Shown: positions 6,481 to 12,530 of the stretch, piece after piece
How the letters are laid out: each line of letters opens with the position of its first letter
Position numbering within the stretch: position 1 is the first letter of the stretch
Assembly (NCBI GenBank): GCA_964637705.1
Contig: CAZWVM010000080.1
Coordinates: 1 to 15,148, forward strand
Source: CAZWVM01 sp964637705
GTDB lineage: Bacteria; UBA8481
DNA length: 15,148 nucleotides
Reading direction: 5' to 3'
Position numbers and translations under genes: made by a program
The notes under the pieces: model-generated
What the model saw: the letters and a program-made list of their open reading frames with translations, nothing else
Told to the model about the DNA's origin: nothing
The model's database searches: none

Positions 6481-8282
6481 GCGTCGTCGCCCGCGGTCGC
6501 GCTCCGGAAACGATCGTCTGCGGAGCCCCCTGTCGCGAGGTCGTGACGGTCGGCGGCGCCCGCCGCGGTGACGAGTGCGGCGGGTATGCCCTTCACGCCG
6601 CGCTCGGTTCGCTCCTCGCGGGCGCGGAGACGGCTCTCGTCGGGCGCTGGCCCGAGGGGGTCTTCGAGCCGACGCTCGCACTGCTGCGATCGCGCTGCGA
6701 CACCTCGCGGCTCGAGGTCGTCGCCGGGGAGCCGGGTCGACTCGCCTGCGAGTACGACGCGGAGCTCTCGCGGCTCGCGGAACGATCGATCGCGGGGATG
6801 GAGACCCTCGTCACGGCCGACGACATCCCGGAGTCGTGGTTCCGCAGCCGCACCCTGCTTCTTCCCTCGCTCGGCCATCCCTCCTCCCGGCTCGCCTTCC
6901 TCCGCAAGGTCCGGGCGAACATGGAAATCCCGCTGGTGGGCGTACTGGTGGAGCCGGGCGACTTCGCGCGGGACCGCGTCTCGACGCTCGCCGCTCTCCG
7001 CGAGTGCGACGTGGCGTTCCTCTCACTCGAAGACGCCTGCCGTTTCGCCGACGGCGAAGACGTCTGGACCTGGGTCGCCGCGAACGTCCGGCAGGCCTGC
7101 ATCGGCATGGGCCCGGTGGGGGCCATGCTCGTATCCGGCGGGCCCGTGCGCCTCGAGCGCGCCGCCACGGGCACCGTCGCCGACCCGACCGCGCAACTCG
7201 GTTCACTCGCCGGGGCGGTCCTGGGATCGCTCGCGCAGGGGCGCCCGATCGAAAAGGCCCTGCGCTACGGCGTGGAGGCGGCGCGCCTCGACGCCGCGGA
7301 GGCGGGCTTGAGGTCCCTTCTCGGCGCGCCGCGCCTCGAACTCTCCGAGACACCGCGCGAGGCGCGGGCGCGCATGGCCGTTCCCGATTTCGACCGGATC
7401 CATGCCGTGGCGCGGGCCCTTGAGGGCGGTTCGTTCGAGCCCTTCAGGTTCGTGACCCCGGCGCCGTACTACCCGCCCGTCGGACACCCGCGCGCGGCCG
7501 AGTATTTCTTCACGGTCGTCCTGCACCAGTACGGCTTCTGGAACCTCGACGGCGACCGCTGGAGCGGCTCGATGACCGGCGTCGTCGACGGGGTCGAGCT
7601 GAAGGGATCGGACTTCGTCTGGCGCAGCGCCACGAAGGCGCTCCTCGAGGGGAAGCCCGTGCTGACCGATTTCCTCGACGACGATGGGCGCTGCCCGCTT
7701 CCCATGGCGGAATCGCACCGCGAACTCGCGGCCGGCTTCCAGGCTTTTCTCGAGAAGAACCCTCCCGAGGCCGTGCTCGCCGCCTGCAACGCCGCGCAAG
7801 ATCCGCTCGAGCACCTGCTCGGTCTCCTCGACGAGGCGCCGGGCTACCGGGAGGACCCGTACCAGAAGAAAGCCATGCTTCTCGGCATGACGCTGGCACA
7901 CCGTCCCGAGCGTTTTCTCCGGGCGGCGGACGGCGGCGTCCCGGAGGGATGGGGGCCGGTCGTCGATTACCACATCCAGCGCACATCGCTGAGATCGGGC
8001 ATGGTCGTCCCGCTGGACGAGGAACTGCGCGCGCAGTTGAACGGGCGCCGGCTTCTCACGGAGGAGCAGGAGGACGCGGTGCGGCGCGCGACGTACGACG
8101 CCATGATGGAACTGTCGCGGCTCTCGGGTCTCTCCCACCCCGCGATCGACCTCCTCTTCTTCCAGGCGCGGAAGCGCTGCCCCGAGGCATCCGAGCCGCA
8201 GTGCCCGGAATGCCCGCTCGAGGCGGCCTGCGCCCGTCAGAAGAAACTCTTCCAACCCGTCTACCGCACCACGGCATATTGA
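6477..8282 (+). CDS. degenerate PfkB-like domain fused to an HhH-GPD-like iron-sulfur domain
   Basis: This protein has about 601 residues and an uncertain start. Residues 1-300 look like a ribokinase/PfkB sugar or nucleoside kinase: an opening strand TIVCG, GGYALHAALGSLLAGAETALVG, and near residue 236 DPTAQLGSLAGAVLG, which aligns with the family motif DPTGAGDxFAGG. The GAGD that forms the anion hole and catalytic base is replaced by AQLG, so kinase activity is doubtful. Residues from about 303 form a second domain (YFFTVVLHQYGFW, GSDFVWRSATKAL, VDYHIQRTSLRSG). It ends with Cys568, 576, 579 and 585 (C-x7-C-x2-C-x5-C), close to the iron-sulfur loop of EndoIII/MutY-type HhH-GPD glycosylases; I see no classical LPGVG hairpin. 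No ATG or GTG starts the frame before the kinase core. CTG at 6477 overlaps the serS stop and follows GAGG; GTG at 6543 would remove the first strand. The gene closes the leuA-serS operon. Confidence 0.7.
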   Translation: MSVVARGRAPETIVCGAPCREVVTVGGARRGDECGGYALHAALGSLLAGAETALVGRWPEGVFEPTLALLRSRCDTSRLEVVAGEPGRLACEYDAELSRLAERSIAGMETLVTADDIPESWFRSRTLLLPSLGHPSSRLAFLRKVRANMEIPLVGVLVEPGDFARDRVSTLAALRECDVAFLSLEDACRFADGEDVWTWVAANVRQACIGMGPVGAMLVSGGPVRLERAATGTVADPTAQLGSLAGAVLGSLAQGRPIEKALRYGVEAARLDAAEAGLRSLLGAPRLELSETPREARARMAVPDFDRIHAVARALEGGSFEPFRFVTPAPYYPPVGHPRAAEYFFTVVLHQYGFWNLDGDRWSGSMTGVVDGVELKGSDFVWRSATKALLEGKPVLTDFLDDDGRCPLPMAESHRELAAGFQAFLEKNPPEAVLAACNAAQDPLEHLLGLLDEAPGYREDPYQKKAMLLGMTLAHRPERFLRAADGGVPEGWGPVVDYHIQRTSLRSGMVVPLDEELRAQLNGRRLLTEEQEDAVRRATYDAMMELSRLSGLSHPAIDLLFFQARKRCPEASEPQCPECPLEAACARQKKLFQPVYRTTAY

Positions 8283-8307
8283 CTCCGGCCGGGCCGCGCC
8301 GTAGGGT
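8279..8307 (+). promoter_or_regulatory. possible promoter of the membrane protein gene
   Basis: TTGACT (8279-8284) overlaps the stop codon of the upstream gene and is followed by 17 bases and TAGGGT (8302-8307). Transcription would start near 8314, leaving a short leader with the AGGA ribosome site before the ATG at 8326. The -10 box is weak, so read-through from the upstream operon is an alternative. Confidence 0.4.
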
Positions 8308-8325
8308 ATGCGCGGCAGGACATCC

Positions 8326-8973
8326 ATGCGCAAGATCTCCAAACCCCTGAGCGCCCGGTTCGGCGAGGTCATCCTCTTTCGGGACGACCTCGAGCGGATC
8401 GCGAACGCGCTGGCGGAACTGGGACCGGTTCACATCCGCACCAGCGAGCACCACCTCGACAACTTCGACGAACTGCGCGCCTACCCCCAGGAGTGCCTGA
8501 CGAGCCTCTACCTTCACACGGTGGAGCCGCTGGCGTACGTGGACATCGACGAGAAGTCGGTGCGGCTCTTCGCGGGCGCGGACGAACCCGCCCAGCGGCG
8601 GTCCTTCGAGAAGATCCGCGCCCTCCTGGAGGCCCGCGAGGCGATCCACGACCGGATCCTGGAGAGCCCGACGATCATCGGGGCTCTCTCGGGAGCGATG
8701 CTCTCCATCCTCGTCGGCGCCTTCACCGTGGGCGAACTGCCCCCGGCCCAGCGCAACACCCTGGCCCTGGCCGCCGGCGCGATGCTCGTCGTCCTCCTGG
8801 GGTGGGACCGCTTCACCCTGCGCCGCAACCGTCACCGCACGTCCCAGGTCTGGCTGCAGCGCGTCGGGGCCGGCGAGACGTTCTGGCGCCGCCACGGCGA
8901 ACGGGTTCTGATCGGCCTCGTCGCCTCGGTCGTGACCCTCCTCATCGTCCTCATCATCAACTTCTTCCTCTGA
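8326..8973 (+). CDS. three-helix membrane protein of unknown function
   Basis: This 215-residue protein is one I do not recognise. Residues 1-115 are soluble and charged. They include a region that reads like a small alpha/beta domain (YVDIDEKSVRLFAGADEP, about residues 71-88) followed by a helix (RRSFEKIRALLEAREAI). Three hydrophobic segments follow: about 116-135, 145-162 and 194-214, with a strongly basic loop (RRNRHR) between the second and third. That loop is probably cytoplasmic. The chain ends right after the last helix. The ATG at 8326 has AGGA five bases upstream; the earlier in-frame ATG at 8308 would lie upstream of the predicted transcription start. It sits 43 bases after the fusion gene on the same strand, so it may be expressed with it or separately. 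Confidence 0.75.
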   Translation: MRKISKPLSARFGEVILFRDDLERIANALAELGPVHIRTSEHHLDNFDELRAYPQECLTSLYLHTVEPLAYVDIDEKSVRLFAGADEPAQRRSFEKIRALLEAREAIHDRILESPTIIGALSGAMLSILVGAFTVGELPPAQRNTLALAAGAMLVVLLGWDRFTLRRNRHRTSQVWLQRVGAGETFWRRHGERVLIGLVASVVTLLIVLIINFFL

Positions 8974-8976
8974 ACC

Positions 8977-8993
8977 GCCACCGGCGCGGCGGC
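8977..8993. terminator. weak hairpin between convergent genes
   Basis: A seven-base stem (8977-8983 with 8987-8993), with one mismatch and a GCG loop, lies between the stop of the membrane protein gene and the stop of the transporter gene. There is no T-run on either side. It is the only structure in this 28-base gap and could be incidental. Confidence 0.25.
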
Positions 8994-9001
8994 ACCGGGG
9001 A

Positions 9002-10630
9002 TCAGATCACGCGCGGAAGGATCTCCACGAGGAGTTGCGCGAGGATGATCTTGAAGATGAGAGCCACGGGGTACATGCTCGCGTAGGAGAGCGTCGGCAG
9101 GTTCGTTTCGGAGAGCTGCTGGGCGGAGGCGAGCCCGGGCGGGTTGGTCATGCAGGCGCAGAGCCCGCCGAGCGCGGCCAGGGGATTCATCCTCAGAACC
9201 GTGATCATGAGCGCCAGCGCGACGGTGACGGTGACGAGCGAGATCGCGGCGCCCGCGAAGACCAGTCGGAATCCCTGCTCGCGAACGACGCCCACGATCG
9301 AGCCGCCAGCCGCGGTGCCGACGCCGGCCAGGAAGAGCATCAGGCCGAGGGAGCGCGTGAGGTTCTTGGCGGCCGGGGGCACGTGGAGTCGGAAGGGCCC
9401 GATGCGGCCGAAGTGACCGACGACGAGCGAGGCGAGGAAGGCGCCGCCCGCCGCGCCGAAGCGCACCTCGAAACCCGACGGGAGCCGGATCGGGAAGTTG
9501 CCGGCCACGATCCCGAAGCAGAGCCCCAGCAGGAAGGGAAGCATGTTCGTCTCCTCGGCCTTGCGCCCCCCTCCCTCGACCCGCTTCACGAAATCGTCGA
9601 CCGCCACGCGCTCGCCGACGACGCGCAGGATGTCCCCCATCTCGAACGTCTCACGCCCCGTGGGGTTCAGCTCCACCCCGTAGCGGCGGATGCGCGTCAC
9701 GACGATCCCGAAGGTGTCCCAGATGCGCAGGTCCGCGAGCTTGCGCCCGGTGAAGGCCTCCTCGGTGACCTCCGCGTCCACGCTGACGACGTTTCCCGAC
9801 CGCCCGAGCGCCGGCCGCGCCGGAACCTCCTCCCCGAGGAGAAGCCTCATCTTCTCGAGTTCCTCGGCGGGGCCGACGACCACGACGACATCCCCGGTAT
9901 TGAGGACGAAATCGGGCAGCGCGGCGTGTACCTCCTCGCCCCGGTAGACGCGCGCGATGACGGCCGTGCTCAGCTGGGTCGCGATGACGGCGCGGAGGGG
10001 CTCGCCGTCGAGGTTGGCGTTCTCGAGCCGGAAGTGGCGGGCGACGAGGGAGGGCGTCTCGAACTGCTGCTCCTTCTTCCACGCCGCCTCGGCCGCTCGC
10101 AGGTCGATCCGCGCCAGGCGCGGCAGGAACTGCACCAGGAGGACGACCCCGATCATGCTGAAAGGATAGGCGATGCCGTATCCGACCGTGATGCTCGCGG
10201 CCGACCCTTCCGCCCCCCTCTCGATCGCGTCGAGGGCCGCCGCGAGGGCGGGGGTGCAGGTGAGAGCGCCGTTGTACAGGCCCGCGGCCAGGTCCGCCGG
10301 GAGCGAGAAAGCGCGGGCGACGAGGGCGGTGGCGACGGCGCCGGAGGTCACGGCGGCGAGGGCGATGGCGGCGAAGCGCGCCCCGTGCCTCCGGAAGGTT
10401 CGGAAGAAGCCCGGGGCCGCCTCCAGCCCGACGGCGTAGACGAAGAGCAGAAGGCCCATCTCCGTGACGACCTTCGGGGAATGCAGGCCGAAATGGCCGA
10501 TGACGAGGGCCACGAAGAGAACGCCCGCCGGGCCGAGGGATATGCCGCGGAAGGAGAGCTGGCCGACGCCCGCGCCGAGGGCGAGGATGGCGAAGAGCAC
10601 CAGCATGTCTTCGGAAAGTAGCTCCCTCAT
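9002..10630 (-). CDS. AspT/YidE-type transporter with two RCK_C (TrkA_C) domains
   Basis: This is a 542-residue inner-membrane protein with the layout of the aspartate-alanine exchanger family (AspT; E. coli YidE and YbjL). Two related blocks of transmembrane helices flank two cytoplasmic regulatory domains. The repeats show as GPAGVLFVALVIGHFG near the N-terminus and GAAGGAFLASLVVGHFG in the second half, and as NGALTCTPALAAALD versus GGLCACMTNPPGLASAQQ. The middle (about residues 200-365) holds two TrkA_C-like domains, LDGEPLRAVIATQ... and FTGRKLADLRI..., each ending in a GDVVVVVG or GDILRVVG strand. The substrate cannot be read from sequence; amino or dicarboxylic acids are the family's known cargo. 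The ATG at 10630 has no clear Shine-Dalgarno. The gene follows the GYF_2 gene by 54 bases on the same strand, so it may share that transcript. Confidence 0.88.
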   Translation of the reverse strand: MRELLSEDMLVLFAILALGAGVGQLSFRGISLGPAGVLFVALVIGHFGLHSPKVVTEMGLLLFVYAVGLEAAPGFFRTFRRHGARFAAIALAAVTSGAVATALVARAFSLPADLAAGLYNGALTCTPALAAALDAIERGAEGSAASITVGYGIAYPFSMIGVVLLVQFLPRLARIDLRAAEAAWKKEQQFETPSLVARHFRLENANLDGEPLRAVIATQLSTAVIARVYRGEEVHAALPDFVLNTGDVVVVVGPAEELEKMRLLLGEEVPARPALGRSGNVVSVDAEVTEEAFTGRKLADLRIWDTFGIVVTRIRRYGVELNPTGRETFEMGDILRVVGERVAVDDFVKRVEGGGRKAEETNMLPFLLGLCFGIVAGNFPIRLPSGFEVRFGAAGGAFLASLVVGHFGRIGPFRLHVPPAAKNLTRSLGLMLFLAGVGTAAGGSIVGVVREQGFRLVFAGAAISLVTVTVALALMITVLRMNPLAALGGLCACMTNPPGLASAQQLSETNLPTLSYASMYPVALIFKIILAQLLVEILPRVI

Positions 10631-10651
10631 GGTCGCGTCATCTCGCGGACC

Positions 10652-10657
10652 ATTCTA
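10652..10657 (-). promoter_or_regulatory. possible -10 box upstream of the transporter gene
   Basis: TAGAAT (10657-10652) lies 21 bases before the transporter ATG. No good -35 box is found at 16-18 bases. If used, it gives a leader of about 14 bases with no Shine-Dalgarno. Read-through from the GYF_2 gene may be the main source of transcripts. Confidence 0.3.
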
Positions 10658-10684
10658 TCCCGGAACGCGCGGCGAAGGGACGGT

Positions 10685-11479
10685 TTACTGGGGCGGCGCG
10701 GCGGGAGGCGGCATGCCCGTGCCGCCCGGGTTCTGCATCATGCGGTAGACGCGGCAGGCGTAGACCTTGCATCCGCCCGGCTCGTTGCACGTGCAGAGAT
10801 CGGGCCGCTCGGAGCAGATCCGGCAGTAGGTCTCGGCCGTGCATCCGGGGCAACAGGGGCCTTCAGGCTTCCCGCCGTGGGTCGAGTAGAAGTGGGCGTC
10901 GGAGGTCATGTAGACGGTCGTGTACCAGTAGTAGATGCCGATCGGGCCGAGGACCAGGAGGGCGGCGAGAACCGCGACCGTCGGGGTGATCTCGAAGTTC
11001 GCCTTCGGGAGACGGGCCATGAGCCCCTTTTGCTGCTCGGGCGTGGGGGCCGGGGGAGGAGCCGACGAGGATTTCCGGCGGGGCGTGACGTCGATCATGT
11101 CCGGCGTTATCTGGTCGAGCCTCAGGCCGGGCGTGGTGAGGAGCCGGTGGAGCTTGGTGTCCCCGAAGCGGGCTTCGGCGGTCCAGGTCTCGTGGCGCAC
11201 GAGGTCGTCGGGCCCGATCTCCGACCGCTCGAAGATCTTCTTCAGGGCGTAAAGCGTGAAAGGGCCGCGGGTCGGCAGGCCCTGGCGGGTGATGAACCAC
11301 TCGAGCTTGGGCTGGTAGGCGCCGTTGAAGAGATCATCGAGCATCGGATCATCGCCGGCGCTCGTCCAGGATGCAGCCCCCTCCCTCGCGACGATGTCCT
11401 CGCGATTCAGGAACGCGGCGAGCTGCTCGATCTCGTACGGCCCGTAGATCCTTTCGTTGCGAAAGAGGTACCAGTTCAT
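10685..11479 (-). CDS. tandem GYF_2-domain membrane protein with a cysteine-rich tail
   Basis: This is a 264-residue protein. Residues 2-52 (WYLFRNERIYGPYEIEQLAAFL) and 59-114 (WFITRQGLPTRGPFTLYALKKIF) are two copies of the GYF_2 pattern: an aromatic start, then G-P, a helix and a closing aromatic. GYF_2 is a small domain of unknown function common in bacterial membrane proteins. A Pro/Ser linker (about 135-150) leads to one transmembrane helix (about 166-190). The C-terminal part has nine cysteines between residues 209 and 242 (CC, C-x5-C-x2-C, C-x-C, C and C), suggesting a zinc-binding or disulfide-rich knot, and ends in a Pro-rich tail. If the GYF_2 domains are cytoplasmic, as I would expect for a protein lacking a signal peptide, the cysteine knot would be outside. 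The start lies nine bases after a -10 box, without a Shine-Dalgarno. It probably forms an operon with the downstream transporter. Confidence 0.8.
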   Translation of the reverse strand: MNWYLFRNERIYGPYEIEQLAAFLNREDIVAREGAASWTSAGDDPMLDDLFNGAYQPKLEWFITRQGLPTRGPFTLYALKKIFERSEIGPDDLVRHETWTAEARFGDTKLHRLLTTPGLRLDQITPDMIDVTPRRKSSSAPPPAPTPEQQKGLMARLPKANFEITPTVAVLAALLVLGPIGIYYWYTTVYMTSDAHFYSTHGGKPEGPCCPGCTAETYCRICSERPDLCTCNEPGGCKVYACRVYRMMQNPGGTGMPPPAAPPQ

Positions 11480-11488
11480 GCCACGGGG

Positions 11489-11517
11489 ATTCTCGGCGAT
11501 GCGGCGAATGAAATCAA
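11489..11517 (-). promoter_or_regulatory. promoter of the GYF_2 gene, leaderless type
   Basis: TTGATT (11517-11512), 17 bases and GAGAAT (11494-11489) lie on the minus strand, then nine bases to the ATG at 11479. This predicts little or no 5' leader. The -35 box is six bases from the -35 box of the opposite promoter. Confidence 0.5.
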
Positions 11518-11523
11518 AAGGTA

Positions 11524-11552
11524 TTTACCAAGCCCCGGGAATCGGGGAGAAT
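11524..11552 (+). promoter_or_regulatory. promoter of the leader peptide and LacI-like gene 1
   Basis: TTTACC (11524-11529), 17 bases and GAGAAT (11547-11552) are followed by eight bases and the ATG at 11561. It uses the same -10 sequence and nearly the same spacing as the divergent GYF_2 promoter. The two -35 boxes are back to back, so binding of polymerase to one may hinder the other. Confidence 0.5.
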
Positions 11553-11560
11553 CCGGCGCG

Positions 11561-11602
11561 ATGAGGATTCTCGAAATGCATCTCTCCGGAGGCCGCCCGT
11601 GA
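11561..11602 (+). CDS. putative leaderless leader peptide (13 codons)
   Basis: This short frame encodes MRILEMHLSGGRP. Its ATG is eight bases after the -10 box, so it would be the first codon of the transcript. Its TGA (11600-11602) overlaps the GTG start of the next gene in a GTGA junction, and its own codons contain the GGAGG that serves that gene. This arrangement predicts translational coupling. The peptide has no run of one amino acid, so classic amino-acid attenuation is unlikely. It could also be non-functional sequence in a short 5' leader. Confidence 0.45.
   Translation: MRILEMHLSGGRP
11588..11592 (+). promoter_or_regulatory. Shine-Dalgarno deciding the GTG start of LacI-like gene 1
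   Basis: GGAGG lies six bases before the GTG at 11599, an ideal distance. It supports a GTG start there, since no in-frame ATG lies nearby, and it sits inside the leader peptide frame. Confidence 0.75.
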
Positions 11603-12501
11603 CCGATCCGTCGACATGGTGCCTCGTACCGGGCGAGAAGCACGTCGCCTACCTCTGGGCGCGCGGCGCGATCTTCGTTGACGAGGAGATCGAGCAGGGT
11701 ATCGGGGCGGCGCTCATCTCGTCGGATCTCCACGAGGTGCGCCACGGCCTCTACGCGCGGGCGGAAGGATTCGAGGATCGCAAGCTCCAGGCCCTGGAGT
11801 CGGCGCTCGCCGAGCCGTCGATCGCGGGCGTCCTGACGGCCTTCCTGGATTTTCCCGGGGACATCGTCGAGAAATTCGCGAAGGCGGGCAAGCCCCTGGT
11901 CATGATCGAGCGCCCGGAGCCGGTGCGCGGCAAGGGCAACGCCATGCTCGACCACCGGCAGGGCGCGCGCCTCGCGGCGAAGGCGCTCGTCGAACTGGGC
12001 CGGACAAGGCTCGGCTACGTCGGCCCCTGCTACGAAACGGGCTGGGCGGGAGGCGTCCGGCACGAGGCGATCGTGAGGGAGCTGGCCGGGCACGGGATCG
12101 AGCTGGCCGGGGTGGACGAAATCACCTACGACATGAACGCGGGCGCGGCGGCGACGGAGCGGCTGCTCGAGAAGCACCCGGACCTCGACGCCATCGTCTT
12201 CGCCTCCGACATCCAGGCCTTCGGCGGGCTGAAGAAGCTCCGCGAGAAGAAGATCGAGGTGCCCGGAACGATCGCGGTGATCGCCTTCGACGACACGCCG
12301 AACGCCCGGCGGGTCTTCCCTCCTCTCTCCTCCGTCAAGCAGCCTTTCCAGGAACTGGGCTATGTCGCGACGAAGATGCTCCTGGAGGCGATCGCGGGCG
12401 ACAAGGGCGCGCTCAAGAACATCGTTCTTCCCGAGGAACTCGTCCTGCGCGGATCCGCGCTGCCGGACCCCCGCGAAGAGAAGCTGATCCAGGAGTCCTG
12501 A
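11599..12501 (+). CDS. LacI/GalR-type sensor domain protein without HTH (1)
   Basis: This 300-residue protein is made entirely of the periplasmic-binding-protein-like effector domain of LacI/GalR regulators. Recognisable parts are KPLVMIERP, RLGYVGPCYETGWAGGVR, LDAIVFASDIQAFGGL, the family hallmark VPGTIAVIAFDD and LSSVKQPFQELGYVATKML. The family's N-terminal helix-turn-helix of about 60 residues is missing, and the 119 bases before the start are too short and wrongly framed to hide one. There is no signal peptide, so it is cytoplasmic and not a transport binding protein. It presumably senses a small ligand and acts through a partner. It is a close paralog of the convergent gene at 12520. The GTG start is supported by GGAGG six bases upstream and may be coupled to the leader peptide. 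Confidence 0.85.
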   Translation: MTDPSTWCLVPGEKHVAYLWARGAIFVDEEIEQGIGAALISSDLHEVRHGLYARAEGFEDRKLQALESALAEPSIAGVLTAFLDFPGDIVEKFAKAGKPLVMIERPEPVRGKGNAMLDHRQGARLAAKALVELGRTRLGYVGPCYETGWAGGVRHEAIVRELAGHGIELAGVDEITYDMNAGAAATERLLEKHPDLDAIVFASDIQAFGGLKKLREKKIEVPGTIAVIAFDDTPNARRVFPPLSSVKQPFQELGYVATKMLLEAIAGDKGALKNIVLPEELVLRGSALPDPREEKLIQES

Positions 12502-12510
12502 GGAGCCCTT

Positions 12511-12530
12511 CGCGCGCCCTCAGGCGCGCG
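12511..12530. terminator. perfect GC hairpin between the convergent LacI-like genes
   Basis: CGCGCGCC (12511-12518) pairs perfectly with GGCGCGCG (12523-12530) around a CTCA loop. The loop holds the stop codon of the minus-strand gene (12520-12522). No T-run follows on either strand. It may end or protect both converging transcripts. Confidence 0.5.

Noticed and set aside
9035..10621. A 528-codon plus-strand frame opposite the transporter
   Set aside because: It is highly charged (Asp, Glu, Arg, Gly, His) antisense reading with no hydrophobic core, typical of an antisense frame in GC-rich DNA; the transporter is confidently identified.
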